Positions 44,630 through 53,101 of a DNA stretch of 64,000 nucleotides are shown here, one piece after another. The stretch covers positions 62,001-126,000 of the forward strand of contig JAEUHM010000026.1 in assembly GCA_016795485.1 (NCBI GenBank), read 5' to 3'. Within the stretch, counting starts at the first letter, position 1. Each line of letters starts with the position of its first letter. The position numbers and the translations under genes are program-made. The DNA is from Verrucomicrobiaceae bacterium (GTDB lineage Bacteria; Verrucomicrobiota; Verrucomicrobiia; Verrucomicrobiales; Verrucomicrobiaceae). Under the pieces are notes generated by a model. That model was not told where the DNA came from and did not search any database. It saw nothing but the letters and a program-made list of their open reading frames with translations.

Positions 44630-45688
44630 ATGAGAGAGACGATACATCAAGCACTGCAATCCTTGTCGAAAAGAAGACCTGTATTTCATTCGGAGGCTGA
44701 TATGCAACATGAACTCGCCATGGAGTTGCGCCAAATGGATCGCCATTTGAGCATCAGATTAGAAGTACCTTTTCAACTCGACGGTCAGAGGCGCTACATG
44801 GACATGATCATCCGCTCAGCTGATGCTCTTGCGTATGTCGAACTCAAGTACAAGATTCGAACGGCGAGGATCGTGCACAACAATGAAGTCTTTGAGCTGA
44901 GAGATCAAGGCGCGGTGGATCAAGGGGCTTACGACATTCTGAAAGACATTCAGCGGATTGAGGGTGTCGTTGACGGGGCCAAGAATGCCGAAGGATTTGT
45001 TATCGTGGTCAGTAACGATCCACGCTATTGGTCGGCACCTGTTCCCCGTGGAAAGCCCTATCTCGATGAAGCGTTCAAGCTAACCGAAGGCCGAGTCATA
45101 GGAGGCAAACTGGGCTGGCATTCATCTGCTTCTGCTGGCAGCATGAAAGGCCGTGAGTCTGACATTCGACTGCGATCTTCCTATCGGGCTACGTGGGAAG
45201 AGTATGCACTCGAACCAAGCCATTTCCGGATGCTGTGCTTCCACGTGACTCTGGATTCCACGAATCAATTTTCCTCACGGCAGGACGAAGACGACTCTGT
45301 TCCACCAGCGTTGACAGCGGAAAAGCCTCATCAGGCCTCCAGTGCCCCACAAGTAAAGCGTCTGCCGAACTGGCAGAGGGTTCTGGATGCGCTCGTGGCG
45401 TTGGGGGGGCGGGCAAGTCTTGACCGAGTGCGCACGAAGTTTGCGTTGGATAATCCGGATCGAAATCCCATCAATGTGCGGCATGAACTCGTGCTGATGT
45501 GCGTGAATCACCCAAAGCGTATCCACTACGGACAGGCGCAGAAGCCACGATTGACGAACACAGGCCATCCTGTGGACAAGGTGTTCATGCGTCAGGATGG
45601 CGACTTCGAGTTGTACGATCCTGGGCACCACGGCGTTTGGGAGATCTTCTTGAATCGGGATGGCAAACCCGACATCCGTCAGGTATAG
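44630..45688 (+). CDS. PD-(D/E)XK-like protein with C-terminal winged-helix-like domain, function unknown
   Basis: A 352-residue protein with no close family I recognise. Residues 20-75 show a nuclease-like pattern: HSEADMQHELAMEL (Glu22), strand IRLEVPFQL, RRYMDMIIR (Asp58), then AYVELKYK (Glu71, Lys73). This is the D-x(n)-E-x-K order of the restriction-endonuclease fold. A variable middle with YWSAPVPRGKPYLDEA follows. The last 100 residues (WQRVLDALVALGGRASLDRV, then NVRHELVLMCVNHP) look like a winged helix of the kind found on restriction enzymes and their partners. ATG 44630 is used; a TTG at 44591 could add 13 residues. The role may be restriction or defence, but no partner methylase is seen, so the protein may be a stand-alone nuclease. 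It is divergent from the RNA methyltransferase. Confidence 0.65.
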   Translation: MRETIHQALQSLSKRRPVFHSEADMQHELAMELRQMDRHLSIRLEVPFQLDGQRRYMDMIIRSADALAYVELKYKIRTARIVHNNEVFELRDQGAVDQGAYDILKDIQRIEGVVDGAKNAEGFVIVVSNDPRYWSAPVPRGKPYLDEAFKLTEGRVIGGKLGWHSSASAGSMKGRESDIRLRSSYRATWEEYALEPSHFRMLCFHVTLDSTNQFSSRQDEDDSVPPALTAEKPHQASSAPQVKRLPNWQRVLDALVALGGRASLDRVRTKFALDNPDRNPINVRHELVLMCVNHPKRIHYGQAQKPRLTNTGHPVDKVFMRQDGDFELYDPGHHGVWEIFLNRDGKPDIRQV

Positions 45689-45715
45689 CCAGGGTCTGCA
45701 CGACCAAGTTGCATC

Positions 45716-47350
45716 ATGAGTTCCCGGCACCGCACCCGATTGTTTCGCTTCAGCAGAGATATTCCATTCTTGCTGAAGTGTGCCATCGGCGTGTCGTTAC
45801 TTGGGTTAATCGCTGCCTGGCTCATTGTGAAGTTCGAGGAACCAGACCTTGATACGCATCTGGCCCGCGCCAGAGCGATCGAGACAGAGGAGGCTCGGAT
45901 CGTTGAAGAGCAGTTGGAGAACCTGAAGCGCCTGCTGGCCGAGGGTGAAGAGCAAGTTTCTTCGCCTAGAGTGCTGCTGAAGCGCGTGCATGTTCTTTTG
46001 GAGACTACTGACCTAGAGACGGATGATCGGCGGAGAATCGTGGTGGATGAGGCGCTAAACTTGGTGCGCAAGTCTGGTGTCTCTGAACCGGCTGGTGCTC
46101 TTATCAGCGATTACATCGTGGCGCGTCTTGGAGTGGATGAAAGTGAAGTGGCGGCGGCCGCAGCTCGGATTCGTGCTGCCACTGAAGTGAAAAGTGCGGA
46201 TGGGAAGTCCCGCCCACTCAGTCAGCAGATCACCGGCTATCTATTTTTAGCGGGAGGAGATTTGGAAAGTGCTCGGCGTGCGTTTCAAGAGGAAGGTCGG
46301 CATGATGATGCAAGCTTGGCCCGTGAAGAGGCAGTGAGTCTGGCTCTGGAGATGGAGGACGCTGAGTTACTTCGACGATTGATCCAAGATTCAGCCTATC
46401 GTCAGGCAATCCGCGTGCATGATCGACATCGTGTGGGTGTTTTGGTCGGTGATGCCTGGTTACAGTGGACAGGTATTTTGCTGGATCAGTGGGCCACGGC
46501 CTCTTCCTATGGAATCGCGTTGGGTCTTTTGGCTTCCACTCTCTGGTTTGTCGTTCTCGTTCGCCACGGTGACAGAACACGTTGGCGATGGGTTTGGCCA
46601 GTGCTGCCAGTGCTTGCTGGTGTGGCCAGCATCTGGTGCACGCTTCTACTGCTGGATTATCAGGAGCAAACACTCGGAATGCGTGAGAGTGATGTATTTC
46701 CTGACGATCTCATTTACGAAGTCATTGGAGTTGGGGCGCGTGAGGAGGTGGCCAAGCTTCTCGGTTTCTGTTTGTTTCTTCCTTGGCTGTTGAGACGCAG
46801 AGATGCTGGTTTGGCAACTCTCACGGGTGCGTTTGTGGGGCTCGGTTTCTCATTAGAGGAAAACATTGGCTACATCTCTGCTGGGGCAGATACTTGGGGA
46901 CGGCTCCTTACCGCCAGCTTTCTGCATGTGGCACTGACGGGAATGACGGGACATGCGCTCTACACCATGATCCGTACTCGGTTTGGCTCGGCTGGGCATT
47001 TTCTGGCAACATTGGTGGGAGCGGTGGTGCTTCATGGTCTTTACAACTGGGCACCTAGTGCATCCTCGCGCCTTGAGTATGCCCAAGACCTCGATCTCAT
47101 CTCACTTGTCCTACTAGCAGCGTTAGCGCATCAGTTTTACTCCTTGGTGGCACTGCATTTCCAGCGGAGAGATGGCATGGTGTCGACGGTTGGCATCTTT
47201 GTGATTGGGTCGGGTGTTCTCATTGCCAGCGGATTTGTGTTGGTGGCGCTCAACACGCTGCTTTGGGCGCCAGTGACGCAGTTTGGTATCGTGGCGCTTG
47301 GTTATGTGCCAATCGCCGTGTTTCACGTGCGGCAGTTTGGTCAGCAATGA
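45716..47350 (+). CDS. PrsW-family intramembrane metalloprotease with N-terminal helical extension
   Basis: A 544-residue membrane protein. A first membrane span (about 20-38) is followed by a long, mostly helical soluble stretch (40-250, TPR-like by eye, GDLESARRAFQEEGRHDDAS). The catalytic domain of at least six spans comes next. PrsW motifs: GAREEVAKLLGF (Glu343-Glu344), SLEENIGYI (Glu381-Glu382-Asn383), SFLHVALTG (His404) and GHALYTM (His413), the expected zinc-binding set. PrsW proteases cut membrane-bound anti-sigma factors or other single-span proteins. Its stop overlaps the start of the tatD-like gene by four bases, and a site-2 protease gene follows, so three hydrolases are grouped here. 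Confidence 0.9.
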   Translation: MSSRHRTRLFRFSRDIPFLLKCAIGVSLLGLIAAWLIVKFEEPDLDTHLARARAIETEEARIVEEQLENLKRLLAEGEEQVSSPRVLLKRVHVLLETTDLETDDRRRIVVDEALNLVRKSGVSEPAGALISDYIVARLGVDESEVAAAAARIRAATEVKSADGKSRPLSQQITGYLFLAGGDLESARRAFQEEGRHDDASLAREEAVSLALEMEDAELLRRLIQDSAYRQAIRVHDRHRVGVLVGDAWLQWTGILLDQWATASSYGIALGLLASTLWFVVLVRHGDRTRWRWVWPVLPVLAGVASIWCTLLLLDYQEQTLGMRESDVFPDDLIYEVIGVGAREEVAKLLGFCLFLPWLLRRRDAGLATLTGAFVGLGFSLEENIGYISAGADTWGRLLTASFLHVALTGMTGHALYTMIRTRFGSAGHFLATLVGAVVLHGLYNWAPSASSRLEYAQDLDLISLVLLAALAHQFYSLVALHFQRRDGMVSTVGIFVIGSGVLIASGFVLVALNTLLWAPVTQFGIVALGYVPIAVFHVRQFGQQ

Positions 47351-48150
47351 AGCTATTTGATGCGCACAATCATCTGCAAGACGAGCGATTGATTCCTCAT
47401 CTTGAACAAATCACTTCGGAGCTGCCAAAGTTGGGTTTGGTTGAGTCTGTTGTGGCGGGGTCTGGGGCTGAGGACTGGCCTGAGGTCGAAGCTTTGGCGA
47501 ATCATTACTCTTGGGTTCGCCCATCCTTTGGAGTGCATCCTTGGTATGTCAGTGAACAGCCCGGGAATTGGCAACAGATTCTAGTCCAGTTTCTTGAGGC
47601 AAGCCCTAACGCCATGGTGGGTGAGATCGGTCTGGACCGGTGGATCAAAGACGCTGATGTGCCTTTACAACTTCGCTTTTTCAAAACCCAGCTACAAATG
47701 GCAGCTGATTTGAAGCGCACTCCCACAGTTCATTGTTTACAGGCTTGGGGACTGCTTTTGGAGACCATCAAATCGGCTCCTCGACAGGCTCGTGGTTTTT
47801 TGTTGCACTCGTATGGCGGTCCTTCGGAGATGGTCTCAGAGTTTGTTAAACTAGGTGCCCACTTTTCCGTCTCGCCCTATTTTCTTCATGCTCGAAAGGC
47901 GGCTCAACTGAACACCTTTCTTCAGGTGATCCCCATCGAGCGGTTGCACCTAGAGACTGATGCGCCGGACATGTGGCCGCCGCCCGAGCGTTGCCCGTAT
48001 CCGTTGCTTGATCCAGCAGGCCGTCCCATCAATGACCCGAGAAACATCACTTGGTTTTATGACGAGTTTGCCAAACTCAAGAACTTGAACGCTGAGGATC
48101 TGGCCGCAATCTTGGAGCAAAATCACCGACAGCTGTTTGGAGGAGCCTAA
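47347..48150 (+). CDS. TatD-family metal-dependent deoxyribonuclease
   Basis: A 267-residue amidohydrolase-fold hydrolase. Metal-site residues are visible in order: FDAHNHLQD (His-x-His), MVGEIGLDR (Glu), VHCLQAWGLLL (His), LLHSYGG (His) and LETDAPDMWPP (Asp). TatD proteins are 3'-5' exonucleases acting on DNA or RNA ends and damaged DNA. ATG 47347 forms ATGA with the stop of the PrsW gene. A longer frame beginning at 47263 would run inside the PrsW gene and lacks family similarity. Related family members number several in most genomes, so the exact paralogue is open. Confidence 0.92.
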   Translation: MKLFDAHNHLQDERLIPHLEQITSELPKLGLVESVVAGSGAEDWPEVEALANHYSWVRPSFGVHPWYVSEQPGNWQQILVQFLEASPNAMVGEIGLDRWIKDADVPLQLRFFKTQLQMAADLKRTPTVHCLQAWGLLLETIKSAPRQARGFLLHSYGGPSEMVSEFVKLGAHFSVSPYFLHARKAAQLNTFLQVIPIERLHLETDAPDMWPPPERCPYPLLDPAGRPINDPRNITWFYDEFAKLKNLNAEDLAAILEQNHRQLFGGA

Positions 48151-48206
48151 AGACAATTTTCTCAACTCCCGCGGGCGTTTCAGCGTAATCTGGGGCAGAG
48201 TTAGCC

Positions 48207-49319
48207 ATGAAATGGTCTTATCATATCGCCACGATAGCGGGCACGGAAGTTCGTATCCACGCCACGTTTGCACTTCTTCTCGGGTTTGTTGCCTGGGAGA
48301 CTAGCAGCGCTGGTGGCGAGCTGTCCCATGTTCTTCAGGCGCTGCTGCTCGTGTGTGCCATGTTTCTTTGCGTCCTGCTGCATGAGTTTGGTCATGTCAC
48401 TGCGGCTTGTTGGTATGGGATTCGTACGCCAGATATCACGCTTCTGCCGATCGGTGGTGTGGCCAGACTGGAGCGCATGCCGCGAAAGCCATCGGAGGAG
48501 CTTGTGGTGGCTCTTTGTGGCCCGTTGGTCAACGTGATCATCGCGGGCGTGCTCGCGCTCATCTTTGGTCTGCCAACGTCTCTCGAGGACTTGATGAACG
48601 ACCTCAGCCAACTGCGGCAGGGAGCTTGGACCCTGATGGGTTGGAATGTGATGATGGTGGCGTTCAACATGGTGCCTGCATTCCCAATGGATGGCGGACG
48701 AGTGTTGCGTGCGCTGCTAGCCCTCTTCACTGGAGATTACGTCAAAGCTACCCGCTGGGCCGCTACTCTGGGCCAAGCCATCGCTGTGCTGGTCGTTGTG
48801 GGGATGGTCTTTGGCGGATGGTTTGATAGGAGCCCCATGTTGCTCCTGATTGCATTCTTTGTTTTCATAGCGGCGGGTCGCGAGGCGCAAATGGTAGCGC
48901 AGGAGGACCATGTAAGAGGATTGCGTGTTGCGGACGGCATGATGACTGAGTTTCATACTTTGCGAGAGGACTCCACGCTTCGTCATGCCGTGGATTTGCT
49001 TCGTGCGAGCAGTCAGCAAGATTTCCCGGTGCTGAATGACTCAGGCACGGTGTCAGGCATGCTGTTTCGGATGGAGCTTATCTCATCGTTGGCGGATCAT
49101 GGTCCCGCTCATCGAGTCCGGGAGTCAATGTATGCCTCACCGCTCATTTTAGAGCCCGATTTGCCTCTTAACGAAGGGCTGAGCGCCTTGCAGCAATCCA
49201 GCATGCCCACTCTTCCCGTGGTTGATCCCGTGACTGGCATCATTGTTGGCATGTTCACTGCGGAAAATGTGCATGAAGTCGTTCTCATCCGCTCCGCTTT
49301 AAGGAGGCAGATGATTTAG
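48207..49319 (+). CDS. Site-2 protease family (SpoIVFB-like) with C-terminal CBS pair
   Basis: A 370-residue intramembrane metalloprotease. HEFGH (His59, Glu60, His63) gives the zinc site, and NMVPAFPMDGGRVL gives the second, Asp-containing site. The catalytic core has four to six spans in the first 230 residues. Residues 240-365 are a tandem CBS domain (VADGMMTEFHTLREDSTL, FPVLNDSGTVSG, TLPVVDPVTGIIVGMF). CBS domains of SpoIVFB-like proteases bind ATP or other nucleotides and gate activity. It probably cleaves a membrane-bound transcription factor or anti-sigma factor. Convergent with purF (20 bp apart). Confidence 0.93.
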   Translation: MKWSYHIATIAGTEVRIHATFALLLGFVAWETSSAGGELSHVLQALLLVCAMFLCVLLHEFGHVTAACWYGIRTPDITLLPIGGVARLERMPRKPSEELVVALCGPLVNVIIAGVLALIFGLPTSLEDLMNDLSQLRQGAWTLMGWNVMMVAFNMVPAFPMDGGRVLRALLALFTGDYVKATRWAATLGQAIAVLVVVGMVFGGWFDRSPMLLLIAFFVFIAAGREAQMVAQEDHVRGLRVADGMMTEFHTLREDSTLRHAVDLLRASSQQDFPVLNDSGTVSGMLFRMELISSLADHGPAHRVRESMYASPLILEPDLPLNEGLSALQQSSMPTLPVVDPVTGIIVGMFTAENVHEVVLIRSALRRQMI

Positions 49320-49338
49320 CGTGGGCTGGGTCTCGGTG

Positions 49339-51315
49339 CTACAAAAGCACTTCGCCGTATGCGCGGCCTTCGTGACCCTTCATGAAGTTCAGGAACGAGC
49401 GGTTCACCACGGCAAAGCCGCCTGGGGTGGGATAGTCACCACTGAAATACCAGTCCCCAGACTCCATTCCGAGTGCTTCATGCAGGCCAGAGATCGTCTG
49501 GTAAATCACCTTGAGCTCGCCGCGCCAGTTGGTGTTCTCTGGGTAGACAAGTTGGGCGACTTTCGCTGATATTTCGTCGGCTGAGAACGGAGCGTAGATG
49601 GCTTTCACGGCGTTCTGCATCTGTTCTTTCGGCTTCCGAAGCTCGGCCAAGGCTTGCTCTTGAGTCTCGGCAATGATGCGAGTCATTCCACGCTCTTTGA
49701 GAAGGCTGATGGCTGCTTGGAATGCGATGAACTTGCCCAACTCCGCCATGTCGATGCCATAGCAGTCTGGATAGCGAATCTGAGGAGCTGTGGAGACGAC
49801 GATGATGCGTTTTGGATGCGTGCGGGCCAAGATGCGTAGGAGGGAAGTCTTGAGTGTGGTTCCACGCACGATGGAATCATCAATCACCACAAGGCTATCT
49901 TTCGGCGTCACGACACCATAGGTTACGTCATAGACGCTCGACACCATTTTGTCTCGTCCAGACTCTTGCGCGATGAATGTGCGCATCTTGATGTCTTTGT
50001 GAGCGATCTTTTCCGGCCTGGGTGCATTCTTCACCACAAGTTCTTCGATCTTCTCCGGCGTGAGTTTTCCGGCCTGAAGCAGTTCGACGAGTTGAGCTCT
50101 CACTGTCTCGCGGCGCTCAACACGCAGGCCATCCAGCAGGCCGTAGTAGGCTGTCTCTGCGGTGTTAGGGATGAAGCTGAGGACCGTGTTCTCGAAGTCA
50201 CTTCCCATGAATCTGAGCAGTTGCGGCACAAGTGCCCTGCCCAGGCGCTTGCGCTGCTCGTAGATGATGTGGTCATTGCCGCGCGAGAAGTAGATGCGCT
50301 CAAATGAGCAAGGCTTTGCCTCGAGTTGAGCCGTGAAGGGCTCTATCTGCGTTTGCCCATCGGCCTTAATCACACAAACATGCGCGGCGGGTAGTTCTCG
50401 AATCTCTTCCGCCTCTTTCTCCAGCACACTCATGAGCGCCACTCGCTCCGAGGCAGCGACAAAGATGTCCTCGTCCTCGTAGTAGTAGCAAGGGCGGATG
50501 CCGTGAGGGTCGCGCATGATGAAAACATCGCCATTGCCGATGGTTCCCACAATGGTGTAACCGCCGTCCCACATTGCGGACGACTTTTTGATAACATCCA
50601 CCACGTCAAGCTTTCGGCTGATGTGACCTGGAATGTCCGGGCCGCTCACTCCTGAGTCCCGCAGCTTGTGGTAAAGCTCTGTGTGAGCTTCATCTAATTG
50701 AAAACCGATTTCCTCCAGCACGCTTTGCGTATCCGTTCCAAAGACCGGGTGCTGACCGCGTTTGATCATGATACGGTTCAGCTCTTCCGTGTTGGTGAGG
50801 TTGAAGTTGCCCATCACCATCAGGCTGCGTGTAGGCCACGTGCTGCGGCGCATATACGGATGCAGGCTGCCCTTGCCGAACTCACCCGAGGTGCCGTAGC
50901 GGAGGTGGCCCATGTAGATCTCGCCTGCGAGTTCGAACTCGCGTTTGATCGCGTCTGGATCTTCCTCAAACGGAACGAAGTCGACCCCATACTCGTCGCG
51001 CTCGTGCTTGCGTTGCTTGTCGATACGACGTGCGATTCTCTTAAACTCCTTCATTTCCGCACCGAACACCTCGTCGATTCGGTCTGCGGAGACCATTTCT
51101 CGCACGCGGAACATGTAGGGCAAGCCTGTGGCCATGCCCAGCTTCGTACAGCCCAAGCCCACGCCATCCTGGCCGCGGTTGCGCTGTTTAGTCATCAGGG
51201 ATTCTAGCAAGCGGAGGCCATACAGCGTGCCCCTGCCTGATTCATGATAGTAGGCCAGCGGCTTTTTCAGCCGCACGACGGCTATGCCGCACTCGTGCTT
51301 GATCGGGTCGCTCAT
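49339..51315 (-). CDS. purF: Amidophosphoribosyltransferase (PurF), long form
   Basis: A 658-residue enzyme for the first step of purine synthesis (PRPP + Gln to phosphoribosylamine). The N-terminal nucleophile Cys9 sits in KHECGIAVV, implying removal of an eight-residue propeptide. Glutaminase landmarks are RGQDGVGLG, MGHLRYGT, NFNLTN and YTIVGTIGNGD. The PRPP site is VVIDDSIVRGTTLKTS, and YGIDMAELGKFIAF follows. It is about 150 residues longer than B. subtilis or E. coli PurF, with inserts at residues 85-130 and at the C-terminus, as in several Bacteroidetes/verrucomicrobial enzymes. No CxxC set of the Fe-S type is obvious. It is a single gene here, not clustered with other pur genes. Confidence 0.92.
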   Translation of the reverse strand: MSDPIKHECGIAVVRLKKPLAYYHESGRGTLYGLRLLESLMTKQRNRGQDGVGLGCTKLGMATGLPYMFRVREMVSADRIDEVFGAEMKEFKRIARRIDKQRKHERDEYGVDFVPFEEDPDAIKREFELAGEIYMGHLRYGTSGEFGKGSLHPYMRRSTWPTRSLMVMGNFNLTNTEELNRIMIKRGQHPVFGTDTQSVLEEIGFQLDEAHTELYHKLRDSGVSGPDIPGHISRKLDVVDVIKKSSAMWDGGYTIVGTIGNGDVFIMRDPHGIRPCYYYEDEDIFVAASERVALMSVLEKEAEEIRELPAAHVCVIKADGQTQIEPFTAQLEAKPCSFERIYFSRGNDHIIYEQRKRLGRALVPQLLRFMGSDFENTVLSFIPNTAETAYYGLLDGLRVERRETVRAQLVELLQAGKLTPEKIEELVVKNAPRPEKIAHKDIKMRTFIAQESGRDKMVSSVYDVTYGVVTPKDSLVVIDDSIVRGTTLKTSLLRILARTHPKRIIVVSTAPQIRYPDCYGIDMAELGKFIAFQAAISLLKERGMTRIIAETQEQALAELRKPKEQMQNAVKAIYAPFSADEISAKVAQLVYPENTNWRGELKVIYQTISGLHEALGMESGDWYFSGDYPTPGGFAVVNRSFLNFMKGHEGRAYGEVLL

Positions 51316-51393
51316 TCTATGGCATTAAAACCCCATCTTGGGCAGGGTGAGCGAGTGCGCAAGAGCTTGGGCAGCAAAACATGCATGAGATAT

Positions 51394-52170
51394 TCACAAG
51401 AACGCATCTGGACGCACTTCAGCAGCACTTGTCAGCACTTCAGTGCTCCCGTCCACACGCTCTAGCACCAAATGCCCCTCGTGATTGAGTTCGCGAACGC
51501 GCCCATGCACAATGCGCTCTTCCACACGAGCCCGGATGGTGCGCCCCAGTAGCATGCTTCGTTCCCGCACGGTCATCAATGCTTGTTCAAAGCCCGCTTC
51601 CCATTGGCCAAGTCGTTCAGTAAGACGATTTAGCAAAGCTGCAGCCACGGGCACACGCGGAACAGGTGTGCCCACTTCGTTTGCGAGTGAAGTTGCGAGA
51701 TTGGCCAGTTCTGGTGGGAAGTCCCTCGTGTTCACATTGAGGCCGATTCCAAGAATGATGAAGGGTTGTTTGCCGAAAACGGTCTCTGCAAGCAGTCCGC
51801 AGACTTTTCGCTGGCCGATGTAGACGTCATTAGGCCATTTGATCAGTGCTTTCACCGGACAGACGTCCTCAATCGCTTCAGCACTCGCCAATGCAGCGAG
51901 AGTTGTGAGGCGCGGCCAGAGATTTACCGGCACGGTGGGTCGCAAAAGTACCGAGAGCATGATGTCTAGCCCACGGGGCGTGACCCAACGGTTGCTCCGT
52001 TGCCCTCGGCCTGCCGTTTGGGCCTCTGCAAGCACAGCAAGACAGGCATCTTCGCCTTGAAGGCCCAGGCTCCTTGCCACGTCATTGGTGGATCTTACTT
52101 CATCAAAAACCTGAACACGCCAGCCAGGAGCGAGCGCCTCTATCTCGCGTTGGTCGAGCGGTTGTGTCAT
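51394..52170 (-). CDS. birA: Biotin--[acetyl-CoA-carboxylase] ligase
   Basis: A 258-residue class I biotin protein ligase. Key motifs: EVRSTNDVARSLG, AEAQTAGRGQRSNRWV (the biotinyl-AMP binding GRGxxxxxW loop), KWPNDVYIGQRKVCGLLAE and the C-terminal beta domain. It makes biotinyl-AMP and transfers biotin to a lysine of carboxyl carrier proteins. There is no N-terminal helix-turn-helix, so it is monofunctional and not an operon repressor. ATG 52170 overlaps the stop of the CDF transporter gene by four bases. Confidence 0.95.
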   Translation of the reverse strand: MTQPLDQREIEALAPGWRVQVFDEVRSTNDVARSLGLQGEDACLAVLAEAQTAGRGQRSNRWVTPRGLDIMLSVLLRPTVPVNLWPRLTTLAALASAEAIEDVCPVKALIKWPNDVYIGQRKVCGLLAETVFGKQPFIILGIGLNVNTRDFPPELANLATSLANEVGTPVPRVPVAAALLNRLTERLGQWEAGFEQALMTVRERSMLLGRTIRARVEERIVHGRVRELNHEGHLVLERVDGSTEVLTSAAEVRPDAFL

Positions 52171-53087
52171 GATTCTTCGCCGTTGGGATGCATTTCATCG
52201 TGATCGCCCGCGCACTCCATGTGGCTAGTAATCATCACTCTTCGTCCCACGGTCGCCTTGACGGCTACTTCGATCTCTGTGGTGAGCTTGTGGGCTTCTT
52301 TGAGTGAGATTTCATCGGGAAACATCAGATGCACATCGACCCAGTGGACAGACCCAGAGTCTCTGTGCCTCAGTGCATGAAACGTTACCCCCCGCGCGGC
52401 AGTCTCCCGTGCCAGGGCTTCATCCAAGGCACGATTCATTGCGGGATCCGCAATGTCCATGAGGCCACCTACACTCTTGGACACAAGCCCGTAGCCTGTG
52501 ATGAGGATGTTGCCCGCCATCAGCAGACCGCATATCGGGTCCCAGCCCGGCCACCCGGTCCAGTGCATCAATCCAAGCCCAAGTAGGGCACCAAGACTCG
52601 TCCACGCATCCGTAAGAACGTGATGCCCATTCGAGACGAGGATGAGCGACTGGGAGCGCTTCCCGGTGCGGATCAAAACGGCGCCCAGCACCCCATTGAT
52701 CGCGATCGTGGCCAGGATGAGCGCTACACCTGTCCCCAAGTGCCCCGGTGTGCTGCCACTGACCCATTTGCGGATGGATTCAAAGATGATGAACACCGCG
52801 GCAATCATGATGAGGCCGCCTTCCACACCTGCGGAGAAGAACTCCACCTTGCTGTGGCCGTAGCGATGTTCTTCGTCGGCGGGCTTGCCCACCAAAGCTA
52901 AGCTGTAGGCCGCAAACATCACGGCTGCCACATGCACAATCGATTCGGCGGCATCACCCAGAATGGCTGCTGAGCCCGTGAGCACGTAGGCACCCACTTT
53001 GAGCACCAGCATGACAAATCCCAGCACCAAGGAGGCACGCATAGCGTTCCTAGCCTGCTGATTCTTGTCACTGGAGGCCGCCAGCAT
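52167..53087 (-). CDS. Cation diffusion facilitator family metal transporter
   Basis: A 306-residue inner-membrane transporter with six predicted spans (VLGFVMLVLKVGAYVLTGSA, HVAAVMFAAYSLAL, GGLIMIAAVFIIFESI, GVALILATIAINGVL and so on) and a cytoplasmic C-terminal domain. The HxxxD site is in NGHHVLTDAWTS, and the helix 2 site reads ILGDAAESIVH where most CDF proteins have an aspartate pair, which may alter metal preference. Zn or Fe/Mn efflux against proton influx is the usual reaction. It lies between cobA-hemD (14 bp upstream) and birA (four-base overlap), an operon-like cluster. Confidence 0.88.
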   Translation of the reverse strand: MLAASSDKNQQARNAMRASLVLGFVMLVLKVGAYVLTGSAAILGDAAESIVHVAAVMFAAYSLALVGKPADEEHRYGHSKVEFFSAGVEGGLIMIAAVFIIFESIRKWVSGSTPGHLGTGVALILATIAINGVLGAVLIRTGKRSQSLILVSNGHHVLTDAWTSLGALLGLGLMHWTGWPGWDPICGLLMAGNILITGYGLVSKSVGGLMDIADPAMNRALDEALARETAARGVTFHALRHRDSGSVHWVDVHLMFPDEISLKEAHKLTTEIEVAVKATVGRRVMITSHMECAGDHDEMHPNGEES

Positions 53088-53101
53088 CTCTGAACCTCGC
53101 T

